64,000 bases of DNA from JAEUNX01 sp034004685 (GTDB taxonomy: Bacteria > Pseudomonadota > Gammaproteobacteria > Burkholderiales > Rhodocyclaceae): the NCBI GenBank assembly GCA_034004685.1, contig JAVEWG010000002.1, forward strand, positions 75,046 through 139,045, given 5' to 3'. The first letter of the stretch is position 1. Every line of letters starts with the position of its first letter. Position numbers and translations under genes: made by a program. The notes beneath the pieces are model-generated. The model was not told where the DNA came from. It saw nothing but the letters and a program-made list of their open reading frames with translations, and made no database searches. This document shows, one piece after another, positions 24,615 to 34,450 of this stretch.

Positions 24615-25394
24615 TTAGTGGGCGATGAGCTTGGCGCCCACCAACACCAGCATGCCGGCCAGGATGGGGCGCAACATGCGGTCGGGGACCTTGGTGGAAA
24701 TATGGCTTCCCAGCCAGATGCCGGGCAGCGAGCCTACCAGAAGGCTGCCCAGAAGTGCCCAATCCACGCTGCCCAGCATCCAGTGGCCGGCACCGGCCAC
24801 GGCGGTGAGGGGTACGGCGTGGGCGATGTCGCTGCCCACGATGCGCAGGGTGGGCAGGGTCGGGTAAAGGAAGAACAGGGCGGTCACCCCCAGGGCTCCG
24901 GCGCCCACCGAAGAGATGGATACCAGCACCCCCAGCACGGCCCCGGTAAGAATGGTGAGTATCGCGGTGCGCCTGGGATTTTCCACGCCCCCCGTGCGCT
25001 TGAGGGCAAAGGCCTGGATTTGCTGGCGGAAAATGATGGCTACCGCCGTCAGCAGCAGGGCAAAGCCCAGGGCCACCTTGATCAGGGCCGTGGCGCCCTC
25101 GATGCCGCCGGGGAAAAACTGGCTCACCACCAGCAGGGTCAAGGCGGCAGCGGGAAGGCTGCCGGTGGCCAGGCGCCGGGTCACCGTCCAGTCCACCGTA
25201 CCCTTGAGGCCGTGAGCCAGGGTGCCGCCGGCCTTGGTGATGGCGGCGTAGAGGAGGTCGGTGCCCACCGCCACGGAGGGGTGGATGCCGAACAGCAACA
25301 CCAGCAGCGGGGTCATGAGGGAGCCTCCGCCCACGCCGGTCAGTCCGACGATGGCGCCCACGGAAAATCCGGCGACGGTATAGGCAAAATCCAT
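24615..25394 (-). CDS. TSUP family (TauE/SafE) sulfur-compound transporter
   Basis: A 259-residue membrane protein with about eight hydrophobic segments and two TSUP motifs, VGLTGVGGGSLMTPLLVLLF and VSISSVGAGALGVTALFFLYP. The family exports sulfite or moves other sulfur anions. As first gene of the cys operon it may import sulfate or remove sulfite. The start 25394 has GGAG nine bases upstream; a TTG at 25409 is possible but less likely. Confidence 0.87.
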   Translation of the reverse strand: MDFAYTVAGFSVGAIVGLTGVGGGSLMTPLLVLLFGIHPSVAVGTDLLYAAITKAGGTLAHGLKGTVDWTVTRRLATGSLPAAALTLLVVSQFFPGGIEGATALIKVALGFALLLTAVAIIFRQQIQAFALKRTGGVENPRRTAILTILTGAVLGVLVSISSVGAGALGVTALFFLYPTLPTLRIVGSDIAHAVPLTAVAGAGHWMLGSVDWALLGSLLVGSLPGIWLGSHISTKVPDRMLRPILAGMLVLVGAKLIAH

Positions 25395-25519
25395 GTGCTT
25401 TAACTCCAATTGTGCAGCGCATCGTATCGGGAGTTGATAGAGCAGTGAAGCACGGTTGAGTTAGACTCTAAGAACTATGGGTTATTAAGAGCCTGTCTGC
25501 GATCAGGATTGGAGGCGAC

Positions 25520-26461
25520 ATGAACCTGCAACAGCTCCGCTACGTGGTGGAGGTCAGCCGTCGGGGGCTCAATGTCTCCGATGCCGCCGAGGCCCTGTTT
25601 ACCTCCCAGCCCGGCGTTTCCAAGCAGATCCGGCTGCTGGAGGACGAACTGGGGGTCCAGGTCTTCGTCCGCCATGGCAAGCGCCTGGTGGGCATGACCG
25701 AGCCGGGCCACCAGGTTGTCGCCATCGCCGAGCGGATGCTGCGGGACATGGACAGCTTGCGGCAGGTGGGGGATGAATTCCGTAACGAGGATGCCGGCAC
25801 CCTCAGCATTGCCACCACCCACACCCAGGCCCGCTACGCCCTGCCCCCGGTGATCCAGCGCTTCATCCAGCGCTACCCCAAGGTGCGCCTCAATCTGCAT
25901 CAGGGCAATCCCAGCCAGGTTTGCGAGTACGTGCTCTCCGGCGAGGCCGACATCGCCATTGCCACCGAGGCCATCGCCGACAACGACAACCTGGTGATGC
26001 TGCCTTGCTACCAGTGGAACCGTTGCGTCATCGCGCCCAAGGGTCATCCCATCCTCAAGAGCCAGCCCCTCAGCCTGGAGGAGATCGCCCGCTGGCCGAT
26101 CATCACCTACGACTTTGCCTTCACCGGCCGCAACCAGATCAACAAGGCCTTCCTGAGCCGCGGCCTCAAGCCCAACGTGGTGCTCACCGCCATCGACTCG
26201 GACGTGATCAAGACCTACGTGGCCATGGGGCTGGGGGTCGGCATCGTGGCCAGCATGGCCCTGGATCCGGTGGCGGACAAGCACCTGGGGGCAATGGACG
26301 CGAGCCATCTTTTCGAATCTTCCACCACCCGCATCGGCGTCCGGCGCAATGCCTATCTGCGCGGCTATGTGTATGCCTTCATCGAGCTGTTCGCGCCGGC
26401 GCTCTCCAGGCGCATCGTGGAGGCGTCCCTGGCGGGTGGGGGGACGGATGTGGGGCTTTAG
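25520..26461 (+). CDS. cysB: LysR-type transcriptional regulator CysB
   Basis: A 313-residue LTTR. The N-terminal winged helix has MNLQQLRYVVEVSRRGLNVS and SQPGVSKQIRLLEDELGVQ; the effector domain has CysB landmarks such as TTHTQARYALP and DSDVIKTYVAMGLGVGIVAS. CysB activates sulfate assimilation genes with O-acetyl- or N-acetylserine as inducer. It is divergent from the cys operon across a 125-bp gap that should hold its binding sites. An ideal GGAGG precedes the ATG. Confidence 0.95.
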   Translation: MNLQQLRYVVEVSRRGLNVSDAAEALFTSQPGVSKQIRLLEDELGVQVFVRHGKRLVGMTEPGHQVVAIAERMLRDMDSLRQVGDEFRNEDAGTLSIATTHTQARYALPPVIQRFIQRYPKVRLNLHQGNPSQVCEYVLSGEADIAIATEAIADNDNLVMLPCYQWNRCVIAPKGHPILKSQPLSLEEIARWPIITYDFAFTGRNQINKAFLSRGLKPNVVLTAIDSDVIKTYVAMGLGVGIVASMALDPVADKHLGAMDASHLFESSTTRIGVRRNAYLRGYVYAFIELFAPALSRRIVEASLAGGGTDVGL

Positions 26462-26468
26462 AAAAGTA

Positions 26469-26496
26469 AACAGCCGGCGCATTGGCTCCGGCTGTT
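26469..26496 (-). terminator. Hairpin terminator interrupted by IS5-family insertion
   Basis: AACAGCCGG (26469-26477) pairs with CCGGCTGTT (26488-26496) around a 10-nt loop, just after cysB. On the minus strand it is followed by TACTTTTC, so it probably ended the minus-strand PEP-CTERM gene as well as cysB. The insertion sequence entered at TTAG on the edge of the hairpin, now separating it from the PEP-CTERM gene. Confidence 0.7.
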
Positions 26497-26498
26497 AG
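26495..26498. repeat. Target-site duplication TTAG (left)
   Basis: Four bases TTAG directly before the left terminal inverted repeat of the insertion sequence, matched by TTAG after the right end. A 4-bp YTAR-type duplication is typical of the IS5 family. Confidence 0.88.
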
Positions 26499-27694
26499 GG
26501 AGACGCTGAACAAATCCCCGTTCAGCGGCTCCCGATCGAGTTTCCGGCCAAGTTCCTCAAACATGCCGGCCTCCAGGCATCAAAAGACCGATTTTCGAGG
26601 AGCATGCCTCCGATTTCACCGCTCAGGACGCACCTCGGGCATTCATCGCCGGCATGCGTCTTTGGGCGAGCAGCAAATTGGCGAAGCCAAACAGCGAGAA
26701 CAGGTGCGCCTCGTTCTTCGCCAGCCCGCGATAGCGGGTCTTGCGATGCCGGAACAGGTTCTTGACCACATGGAAAGGATGTTCGACCTTCGCCCGGATG
26801 CCCGCCTTGAGCTTCTCGAACCGGTCCTGCAGCCAACCCAACGCGTCTGCGGGCAGGGCCTTGCGCACGCTGCGCTTCATCGCCACCAACCATTCAACGG
26901 TCTTGTCCTGGTTCTCGGGACGTTTCTCGACGCCTTGGTAACCCGCATCACCAAACACCGTGTGCTCCTGTCCATGCAGCAGGGCGTGGGCCTGGCTCAC
27001 GTCGCTCGCGTTGGCCGCCGTCGTCACCAGCGTATGTACCAGCCCCGACTGGGCATCCACGCCGATGTGCGCCTTCATGCCAAAGTGCCAGTTCTTGCCC
27101 TTCTTGGTCTGGTGCATCTCGGGGTCGCGCGCCTTGGCCGTGTTCTTGGTCGAGGGTGGGGCCGCGATCAGCGTGGCATCGACAATCGTCCCTTCGCGCA
27201 GGATCAGGCCTTGTTTGGCCAGATGGGCGTTGATCGCCTCGAATATCTTGCGCGTGAGCCCGTGCGTTTCGAGCAGCCGTCTGAACTTCAGCAGGGTGGT
27301 TGCATCCGGCGCCGACTCCCGCGACAGGTCAATCCCCACAAAACCCCGGATCGCCTGGCTGTCGTAGAGCGCATCCTCCATCCCCTCGTCCGACAGGCCG
27401 AAGCACTGCTGGGCCACGTACATCCGCAGCATCCGCGACACGCCAATCGGAGGGCGCCCCCGGCCTTCGCCTTTGGGGTAGAACGGCTCGATCTCCGCTT
27501 CCAACGCCGCCCAAGGCGTCACCGCGTCAATCCCGGCAAGAAAGCGATCACGCCGCGTCAGCTTCTTCTTCGCGGCGTACTCCAGGTCCGAAAAGCTCGA
27601 TTGCATCGCTCAAGGTCTCGTGAGGGAAGGCTCTGCAGGATTATCGCCTTCGCGCAGCCAGAGCGTCGTGGGCCGGGAATAAATCATCGTTTCC
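26499..27694 (-). mobile_element. IS5-family insertion sequence, complete (1196 bp)
   Basis: The ends are imperfect inverted repeats, GGAGACGCTGAACAAATCCC on the left and GGAAACGATGATTTATTCCC (complement of the right end), about 15 of 21 positions identical. Inside is one full transposase gene on the minus strand. Length, single-gene structure and TTAG duplication fit IS5. With both ends and the reading frame intact, the copy looks recent and possibly active. Confidence 0.92.
26623..27606 (-). CDS. IS5-family transposase (DDE)
   Basis: A 327-residue transposase with the N-terminal DUF772 domain (SRMLRMYVAQQCFGLSDEGM), then the DDE core: DATLIAAPPSTKN and FGDAGYQGVEKR carry the two aspartates, and RAKVEHPFHVVKNLFRHRKTR supplies the glutamate and downstream basic helix. 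All three catalytic residues are visible. It lies within the element with about 90-125 bp of flanking IS sequence. Confidence 0.94.
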   Translation of the reverse strand: MQSSFSDLEYAAKKKLTRRDRFLAGIDAVTPWAALEAEIEPFYPKGEGRGRPPIGVSRMLRMYVAQQCFGLSDEGMEDALYDSQAIRGFVGIDLSRESAPDATTLLKFRRLLETHGLTRKIFEAINAHLAKQGLILREGTIVDATLIAAPPSTKNTAKARDPEMHQTKKGKNWHFGMKAHIGVDAQSGLVHTLVTTAANASDVSQAHALLHGQEHTVFGDAGYQGVEKRPENQDKTVEWLVAMKRSVRKALPADALGWLQDRFEKLKAGIRAKVEHPFHVVKNLFRHRKTRYRGLAKNEAHLFSLFGFANLLLAQRRMPAMNARGAS

Positions 27695-27698
27695 TTAG
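27695..27698. repeat. Target-site duplication TTAG (right)
   Basis: The second copy of the TTAG target duplication, directly after the right inverted repeat that ends in TTTCC. Confidence 0.88.
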
Positions 27699-27711
27699 AC
27701 GAATTGCTGTT

Positions 27712-28551
27712 TCAGATCCGTGCTTCGCGACGATGGCGGGCATAGGCGAGTCCTGCCAGGCCCAGACCAACCAGTACCAAGAAACCCGGTTCGGGAACAT
27801 TGGGGACATCCGACTTCGAACTGACCAGGAAAAGCTGCTCGTAACCGTTGTCAATCTGGAAGTTGTCGCAGTTGCCTTGCAGAACCGCATCGCAACCCAC
27901 CACCAATTCGGGGTGCAGCGAATACTCACCCACGTTCAGGTTACCCGCCAAGGTTGCCAGCCAGTCGTTCAGCAGGGGCAGATCGGCGGCATAGGCGGCT
28001 TGGTTGGCGCCAAGGTTGTGGTTGATGGCCTCGAAGCCCGCCGCGCAGGGCGGTGTGCCAGTTACCTGACCGGTGGTTTTGGAAACACACAGAGATCCGC
28101 CGGAGAGGACGTAATCAGTGCCGCCACCGGGATAGAACTGGGGGGCTACGTTGCCGGGGCTATATAAAATGGTCGCATCACCCATCGGGATGCCTCCCGC
28201 ACCATACTGAGCACCCACATTGCTCAGGCACAGGTAGCGGTTATTGTACAAATCGCCATTCGGATCGGTGATCCAGAGCTTGGCCCAGATTGCCAGGTTT
28301 TGGTCATTGTTGGTGTCGTTGTTGTTGAACAGGAACAGTAGGTTGCCCCCAGTCCAGGAAGGTGGTGAGCGCCCCAACGTTGGCATCCCAGGTATTGGTG
28401 TAATACGTGGTGATGCCTTTGGTGGCCGTTCCGGTCGGGGAGATGACGTTGGTCCCGTCCGTTGAAGCATAGGAAGGCGAACTGCCATCCGGGGTCTGAT
28501 AGGCGTCTTCAAAGCCCTAGGCTTTTTGAGTAAAAAACTTCGTTTTTTCAG
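27712..28551 (-). pseudogene. Broken PEP-CTERM surface protein gene
   Basis: The downstream two thirds read cleanly and end with a PEP-CTERM anchor, VPEPGFLVLVGLGLAGLAY followed by RHRREARI. The upstream part is disrupted twice. From 28516 to about 28350 the protein-like sequence (GFEDAYQTPDGSSPSYAST, then TTYYTNTWDANVG) is in another frame and joins the rest only if one G is removed from a five-base run at 28346-28350 (giving DWGNLLFLF). A remnant of the signal peptide start (KKRSFLLKK) at about 28525-28551 is directly followed by TAG, with the hydrophobic core missing. The G-run shift could be a sequencing error; the signal-peptide loss is less easily dismissed. Confidence 0.72.
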
Positions 28552-28679
28552 GTTGTTGTCAGACTCCTTTGGGGCAGCGGATTGGGGGCAAGGCGGGACT
28601 GTAAAATTTTCCGAAGCCGTTCTGCGTTGATTTCGGCCGGATTGGTCCGACAGGGCTGGACCATGGACCAAGCCTTGTC

Positions 28680-29627
28680 CTAGGGCTTTTCCTGGTTCAA
28701 GGACGCCAAAATCGAGGCCAGATCGGTGGCATCCAGGCCGGCTGCCACCGAGAGCATGAGGAGGACGCGGGCCTTGGCCGGTGGGAGATCGCCCGTGGCC
28801 AGGAACTCGGGTTCGGCATTTTGGCCACGCCAGACCGGGCCGGCGCAGCGGCTACCCCGCAGGATGGTCAGGCCGACTGCCCTGGCGCGCTGGAGGGCGG
28901 GCCGCCAGTTCGCCGGGATGCTGCCGTGGCCTGCCAGGGCCAGGATGAGTCCCCGGGCTCCGTGGCAAACGCAGGCGTCTATGAGATCCGTGGGAGCGCC
29001 GGCGTAAGCCATGAGTATGTCGACGCGGGGCCAGGAGTTGGGGACAACGCCCGAAAATCTGCCACGAAGTGTCGTGAAATCCTGGCAATCGGCATGATGG
29101 GCAAACGCATTCAATCCTGATGTGTGGCTTTTGGTGGCAGCGCGTGCGGTCATGGTTGCCCCGTTCATCGTCATCCAGACCCCGGTGCGCCGAGGTTCGG
29201 TGGCAAGCCGAACCGCTGCCTGCAGATTGCCAGGGCCATCTGCTTGTGGGTGATTGGCGGGTCGCATTGCTCCGGTCATGACGACTGGTTTTTCGCTTCG
29301 CACGGTGAGATGTAGGAACCACGCGGACTCCTCCATGGTGTCGGTGCCATGGGTGATGACCACCCCGTCCACGTCCTGCCGATCCAGCGCCGCCTGGGTG
29401 GCCCGGGCCAGGCCGAGCCAGTGGTCGGGGGTCATGTCCTTGCTGTCCAGGTTGTATAGCTGCTCGACCGAGATTTCGGCCAAGTCCTTCAAGGGTGGGA
29501 TGCTGGCGATGAGTTCTTCGGCGGTGAGGGTGCCGGCAGTGTAATTGCGGGTGTCGGTGGGGTCGGGGGCGGTGCCGGCGATGGTGCCGCCGGTGGCGAT
29601 GAGGTGGATGCGGGGGCGGTGGACCAT
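28680..29627 (-). CDS. L-asparaginase
   Basis: A 315-residue asparaginase with both catalytic motifs: IHLIATGGTIAGTA at the N terminus (nucleophilic Thr) and VITHGTDTMEESAWFLHLT (Thr-Asp pair), plus a conserved lysine in TARAATKSHTSGLNAF. It hydrolyses asparagine to aspartate and ammonia. No signal peptide is visible, so it is probably cytoplasmic. It follows the GltL-type ATPase gene after 24 bp and so belongs to the importer operon. Confidence 0.92.
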   Translation of the reverse strand: MVHRPRIHLIATGGTIAGTAPDPTDTRNYTAGTLTAEELIASIPPLKDLAEISVEQLYNLDSKDMTPDHWLGLARATQAALDRQDVDGVVITHGTDTMEESAWFLHLTVRSEKPVVMTGAMRPANHPQADGPGNLQAAVRLATEPRRTGVWMTMNGATMTARAATKSHTSGLNAFAHHADCQDFTTLRGRFSGVVPNSWPRVDILMAYAGAPTDLIDACVCHGARGLILALAGHGSIPANWRPALQRARAVGLTILRGSRCAGPVWRGQNAEPEFLATGDLPPAKARVLLMLSVAAGLDATDLASILASLNQEKP

Positions 29628-29651
29628 GGGATGTTGATGGAATTAACGGTA

Positions 29652-30386
29652 TCAGTGGTGCAGGATCTTGGCCAGGAAGTGCTGGGCCCGCTCGGAGCGG
29701 GGGTGGCCGAAGAAGGTGTCCTTGGTGTCGTCCTCCACGATGCGGCCGCCGTCCATAAAGATCACCCGGTGGGCCACCTGGCGGGCGAAGCCCATTTCGT
29801 GGGTGACCACCATCATGGTCATGCCGTCCTTGGCCAGTTGCACCATCACGTCCAGTACCTCGTTGATCATTTCCGGGTCCAGGGCCGAGGTGGGCTCGTC
29901 GAAGAGCATGCAGATGGGGTCCATGGCCAGGGCCCGGGCGATGGCCACCCGCTGCTGCTGGCCGCCGGAGAGCTGGCCGGGGAACTTGTAGGCGTGGGCC
30001 TTGAGGCCGACCCGGTCCAGGAGCTTCAGGGCCTTGTCGGTGGCCTCCTCCTTGCCGCGCCCGAGCACCTTGATCTGGGCCAGGGTGAGATTGGCGATGA
30101 TGCTCATGTGGGGGAACAGTTCGAAGTGCTGGAACACCATGCCCACCCGGGCCCGCAGCTTGGGAAGGTCGGTCCGGGCGGCGCTCACCGAGATGCCGTC
30201 CACCACGATCTCCCCCTGTTGAAAGGGTTCCAGGGCGTTGACGCACTTGATGAGGGTGGACTTGCCCGAGCCGGAAGGGCCGCACACCACCACCACCTCG
30301 CCCTTGCCCACCTGGGTGGTGCAATCGGCGAGGACCTGGAATTTGTCGTACCACTTGGAGACGTTGCGGATGTCGATCATGGCCAT
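29652..30386 (-). CDS. gltL: Glutamate/aspartate ABC transporter ATP-binding protein
   Basis: A 244-residue ATPase with Walker A CGPSGSGKSTLIKCVNALE, Q loop VGMVFQHFELFPHMS, signature LSGGQQQRVAIARALA and Walker B CMLFDEPTSALDPE. This is the polar amino-acid (GltL/GlnQ) subfamily. The start could be 30386 or 30380; both give the same MIDIRNVSKWY core. Its order with two permeases and a binding protein identifies the GltIJKL system. Confidence 0.93.
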   Translation of the reverse strand: MAMIDIRNVSKWYDKFQVLADCTTQVGKGEVVVVCGPSGSGKSTLIKCVNALEPFQQGEIVVDGISVSAARTDLPKLRARVGMVFQHFELFPHMSIIANLTLAQIKVLGRGKEEATDKALKLLDRVGLKAHAYKFPGQLSGGQQQRVAIARALAMDPICMLFDEPTSALDPEMINEVLDVMVQLAKDGMTMMVVTHEMGFARQVAHRVIFMDGGRIVEDDTKDTFFGHPRSERAQHFLAKILHH

Positions 30387-30397
30387 GGCGGCATTCC

Positions 30398-31063
30398 TCA
30401 GCGGATGATGGCGATCTGCTTGTTGAGCCGGCGCACCAGCATGGACAGGCTGAAGCTCAAGGTGAAATAGATCAGGGCCACGAAGATGTACATCTCCACC
30501 GGCCGGTTGTAGTTGCGGCCGGAGATTTCGGCGGCCTTGAGGAGGTCCTTGGCGCCGATGGCGTACACCAGGGAGGTGTCCTGGAAGAGGATGATGGTCT
30601 GGGTCAGCAATACCGGCAGCATGTTGCGGAAGGCCTGGGGCAGCACGATATGGGCCATGGTCTGGCGATAGGTGAGGCCCAGGGCCTGGCTGGCGTGTAC
30701 CTGCCCCCGGGAGACGCTCTGGATGCCCGCCCGCATGATCTCGCTGTAGTAGGCGGCCTCGAAGGCGGTAAAGGTGATCAGGGCCGAACGCTCTGCCCCC
30801 AGGGGCTGGCCGGTGAAGATGGGGATCAGGAAAAAGAACCACAGGATCACCATCAACAGCGGGATGGAGCGCATGGTGTCCACGTAGATGGCGGCCGGCG
30901 CGGCCAAGAGGCGCGAATTCGACAGCCGGGCCAGGGCCAGCAGGGTGCCCAGGATGATCCCGCCCCCCATGGCCACCAGGGTCAGCTCCAGGCTGAACAG
31001 CAAGCCCTGCCACAGGAAGGGCAGGCTGACGGGGATGACGCTCCAGTCAAAGTTGGCAAGCAT
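30398..31063 (-). CDS. gltK: Glutamate/aspartate ABC transporter permease
   Basis: A 221-residue HisM-type permease with five hydrophobic segments and the EAA loop EIMRAGIQSVSRGQVHASQALGL... that docks the ATPase; YVDTMRSIPLLMVILWFFFL is characteristic of GltK. It lies 11 bp before gltL and 9 bp after gltJ. Confidence 0.92.
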   Translation of the reverse strand: MLANFDWSVIPVSLPFLWQGLLFSLELTLVAMGGGIILGTLLALARLSNSRLLAAPAAIYVDTMRSIPLLMVILWFFFLIPIFTGQPLGAERSALITFTAFEAAYYSEIMRAGIQSVSRGQVHASQALGLTYRQTMAHIVLPQAFRNMLPVLLTQTIILFQDTSLVYAIGAKDLLKAAEISGRNYNRPVEMYIFVALIYFTLSFSLSMLVRRLNKQIAIIR

Positions 31064-31072
31064 GGGGCGCCC

Positions 31073-31813
31073 TTACTTTGCCGTGGCGATGAAGCCGGGC
31101 ACCCGGGTGCGCTTTTCGATGAAGGCCATCCCCCGGTTGGCCAAAAAGGCGCACAGAAAGTAGAGCACGGTGGCGGCCAGCAGGCTTTCGATCACCTGCC
31201 CGGATTCTTCCACCATCTGGCGGGACACGAAGGTGAGATCGAACACCCCGATGGCGTAGGCCACCGCCGAGTTCTTGAAGACGTTCATGAACTCCGAGGT
31301 CAGGGGCGGGATCACGATCCGCAGGGCCATGGGCAGGATCACGTGGCGGTAGGCCTGGGGCAGGGTCAGGCCCAGGGCCAGGGCGGCGGCTTTCTGCCCC
31401 CGGGGCAGACTCTGGATGCCGGCTCGCACCTGTTCGGCGATCCGTGCCGAGGTGAACAGCCCCAGGGCCAGGGTGGCGGTGATGAATTCCTTGGCCGGCA
31501 TCTCCTGCTTGATCCACAGGGACCACTCCCGGGGCAGCAGCTCCGGCACCACGAAGAACCACAGGAAGAGCTGGACCAGCAGGGGGATGTTGCGGAACAA
31601 CTCCACCCACAGGTTGCCCACCGCCACCGCGCCCTGGTTGGGCACGGTCCGCAGGGTGCCCATCAGGGCGCCCACCAGGAGGGCGATGACCCAGGCCGAG
31701 AGGGCCACCGCCAGCGTCCAGCCCAGGCCGGCGAGGAGCCAGTCCAGGTAGGTTTCTTCCCCGGCCTGGACCGTCTCGAAGAACATGTGCCAGTTCCAGC
31801 TGTAATTCACCAA
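31073..31813 (-). CDS. gltJ: Glutamate/aspartate ABC transporter permease
   Basis: A 246-residue permease starting MVNYSWNWHMFFETVQAGEE, which resembles GltJ, with an EAA loop AEQVRAGIQSLPRGQKAAAL and five hydrophobic segments. It pairs with GltK to form the channel for acidic amino acids. Confidence 0.92.
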   Translation of the reverse strand: MVNYSWNWHMFFETVQAGEETYLDWLLAGLGWTLAVALSAWVIALLVGALMGTLRTVPNQGAVAVGNLWVELFRNIPLLVQLFLWFFVVPELLPREWSLWIKQEMPAKEFITATLALGLFTSARIAEQVRAGIQSLPRGQKAAALALGLTLPQAYRHVILPMALRIVIPPLTSEFMNVFKNSAVAYAIGVFDLTFVSRQMVEESGQVIESLLAATVLYFLCAFLANRGMAFIEKRTRVPGFIATAK

Positions 31814-31836
31814 GCACCTCCCGGGGGGGCCGATCC

Positions 31837-31852
31837 GGTGCGCGAGCGCACC
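31837..31852. repeat. REP-like palindrome between gltI and gltJ
   Basis: GGTGCG-CGAG-CGCACC within the 69-bp gap, the same core as the palindrome at 19314-19341 and close to GTGCG-AG-CGCAC at 51397-51408. In this position it could lower transcription into the permease genes relative to the binding protein gene, as hairpins in ABC operons often do (inference). Confidence 0.6.
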
Positions 31853-31882
31853 CTGCGTTGTTCGGTGGCCGGCCGCCAGCCC

Positions 31883-32794
31883 TTATTTCGGGTTATAGGC
31901 TTCCGCTGGCTGGTCGTTGGGGTTCTTGAGGGCGGCCTTGAGGGCCTCGCTCATGGGGAAGTTGAGGTTCACCCCCTTGGGCGGGATGGGGGACATGAAC
32001 CAGCGGTTGTAGAGCTTGTCCAGTTCGCCGGTCTTGGCCAGGTCGCTCACGGTGAAGTGCACCAGGCCTTTGAACTGGGGGTCATCCTTGCGGAACATGA
32101 TGGCGATGGGTTCCACCGAGAGGGTTTCGCCGACGATGGCGTAATCCCCCGGGTTCTTGGAATTGGCCATCAGGCCCAGGAGCAGGTTGTCGTCCATCAC
32201 GAAGGCCACCGCCCGATCGGTCTCCAGCATCAGGAAGGAGTCGGCGTGGTCCTTGCCGTAGACCTCCTTGAAATTCACGTGCTTGCCCTTTTCGTTCTCC
32301 CGCATCAACTGCACGCTGGTGGTGCCGGTGGTGGTGGCCACCGGCTTGCCGTCGAGCTGGGCCAGGCTGGTGATGCCGGAGGCCTTCTTCACCGCCATGC
32401 GCACATTGGTGACATAGGTGGTGGGGGCAAAGGCCACCTGGTTCTGGCGGCTCATGTTGTTGGTGGTGGAGCCGCATTCCAGATCCACCGTGCCGTTGCT
32501 CACCAAGGGGATGCGGTTCTGGGAGGTGACGGGCTGAAGCTGGATGTTGAGCTTGGGCAGATTCAGCTTGGCCTTGATGGCATCGGCGATCTTCAGGCAG
32601 ATGTCGATGTGGTAGCCCACCGGCTTCTGGTGTTGATCCAGGTAGGAGAGGGGGAAGGAGGACTCCCGGATACCCATCACCAGGGTGCCCGAGTCCTTGA
32701 TCTTCTTGAGGGTGCCAGTGAGTTCCTGGGCGCTGGCGGTGCCGGCGGAAAGGCCAAGGCTCAGGGCGAGGCCGAGGAGGGTGAGTTTCTTCAT
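31883..32794 (-). CDS. gltI: Glutamate/aspartate ABC transporter periplasmic binding protein
   Basis: A 303-residue class-3 solute-binding protein with signal peptide MKKLTLLGLALSLGLSAGTASA cleaved before QELTGTL. SSFPLSYLDQHQKPVGYHID and TVDLECGSTTNNMSRQ are GltI-like ligand pocket segments. The start at 32794 gives a proper signal peptide; upstream residues do not. First gene of gltIJKL-asparaginase. Confidence 0.94.
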   Translation of the reverse strand: MKKLTLLGLALSLGLSAGTASAQELTGTLKKIKDSGTLVMGIRESSFPLSYLDQHQKPVGYHIDICLKIADAIKAKLNLPKLNIQLQPVTSQNRIPLVSNGTVDLECGSTTNNMSRQNQVAFAPTTYVTNVRMAVKKASGITSLAQLDGKPVATTTGTTSVQLMRENEKGKHVNFKEVYGKDHADSFLMLETDRAVAFVMDDNLLLGLMANSKNPGDYAIVGETLSVEPIAIMFRKDDPQFKGLVHFTVSDLAKTGELDKLYNRWFMSPIPPKGVNLNFPMSEALKAALKNPNDQPAEAYNPK

Positions 32795-32916
32795 GGCGAT
32801 TCTCCTGTCTGTTGGAAGGCAACCGATGACGCCGGCGTCCCGACCAAGGCCTGCCCGGCTCATGAATTCATTCTAATGCGCCAGAAACCTTGAGGGGCCG
32901 CGGCGTTACGGATGAT

Positions 32917-34320
<1,404 letters not shown>

Positions 34321-34450
34321 GGTCGGCTCCTGGTGGCTGGGGCGGTTGGCGTTGAGCGCTGCCCCGGGTGGCTGTCCGGTGGACCCGTGCCCCGGCTGGC
34401 CGTTCCTATCCTCCCCCGGGTGGCGCCGGGGGGCCGTGACGCAGTTCCCC

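Noticed and set aside
25395..25519. A sigma-70 promoter for cysB (TTGAGT at 25456)
   Set aside because: No convincing -10 box at acceptable spacing; the gap surely holds promoters and CysB sites, but I cannot place them.
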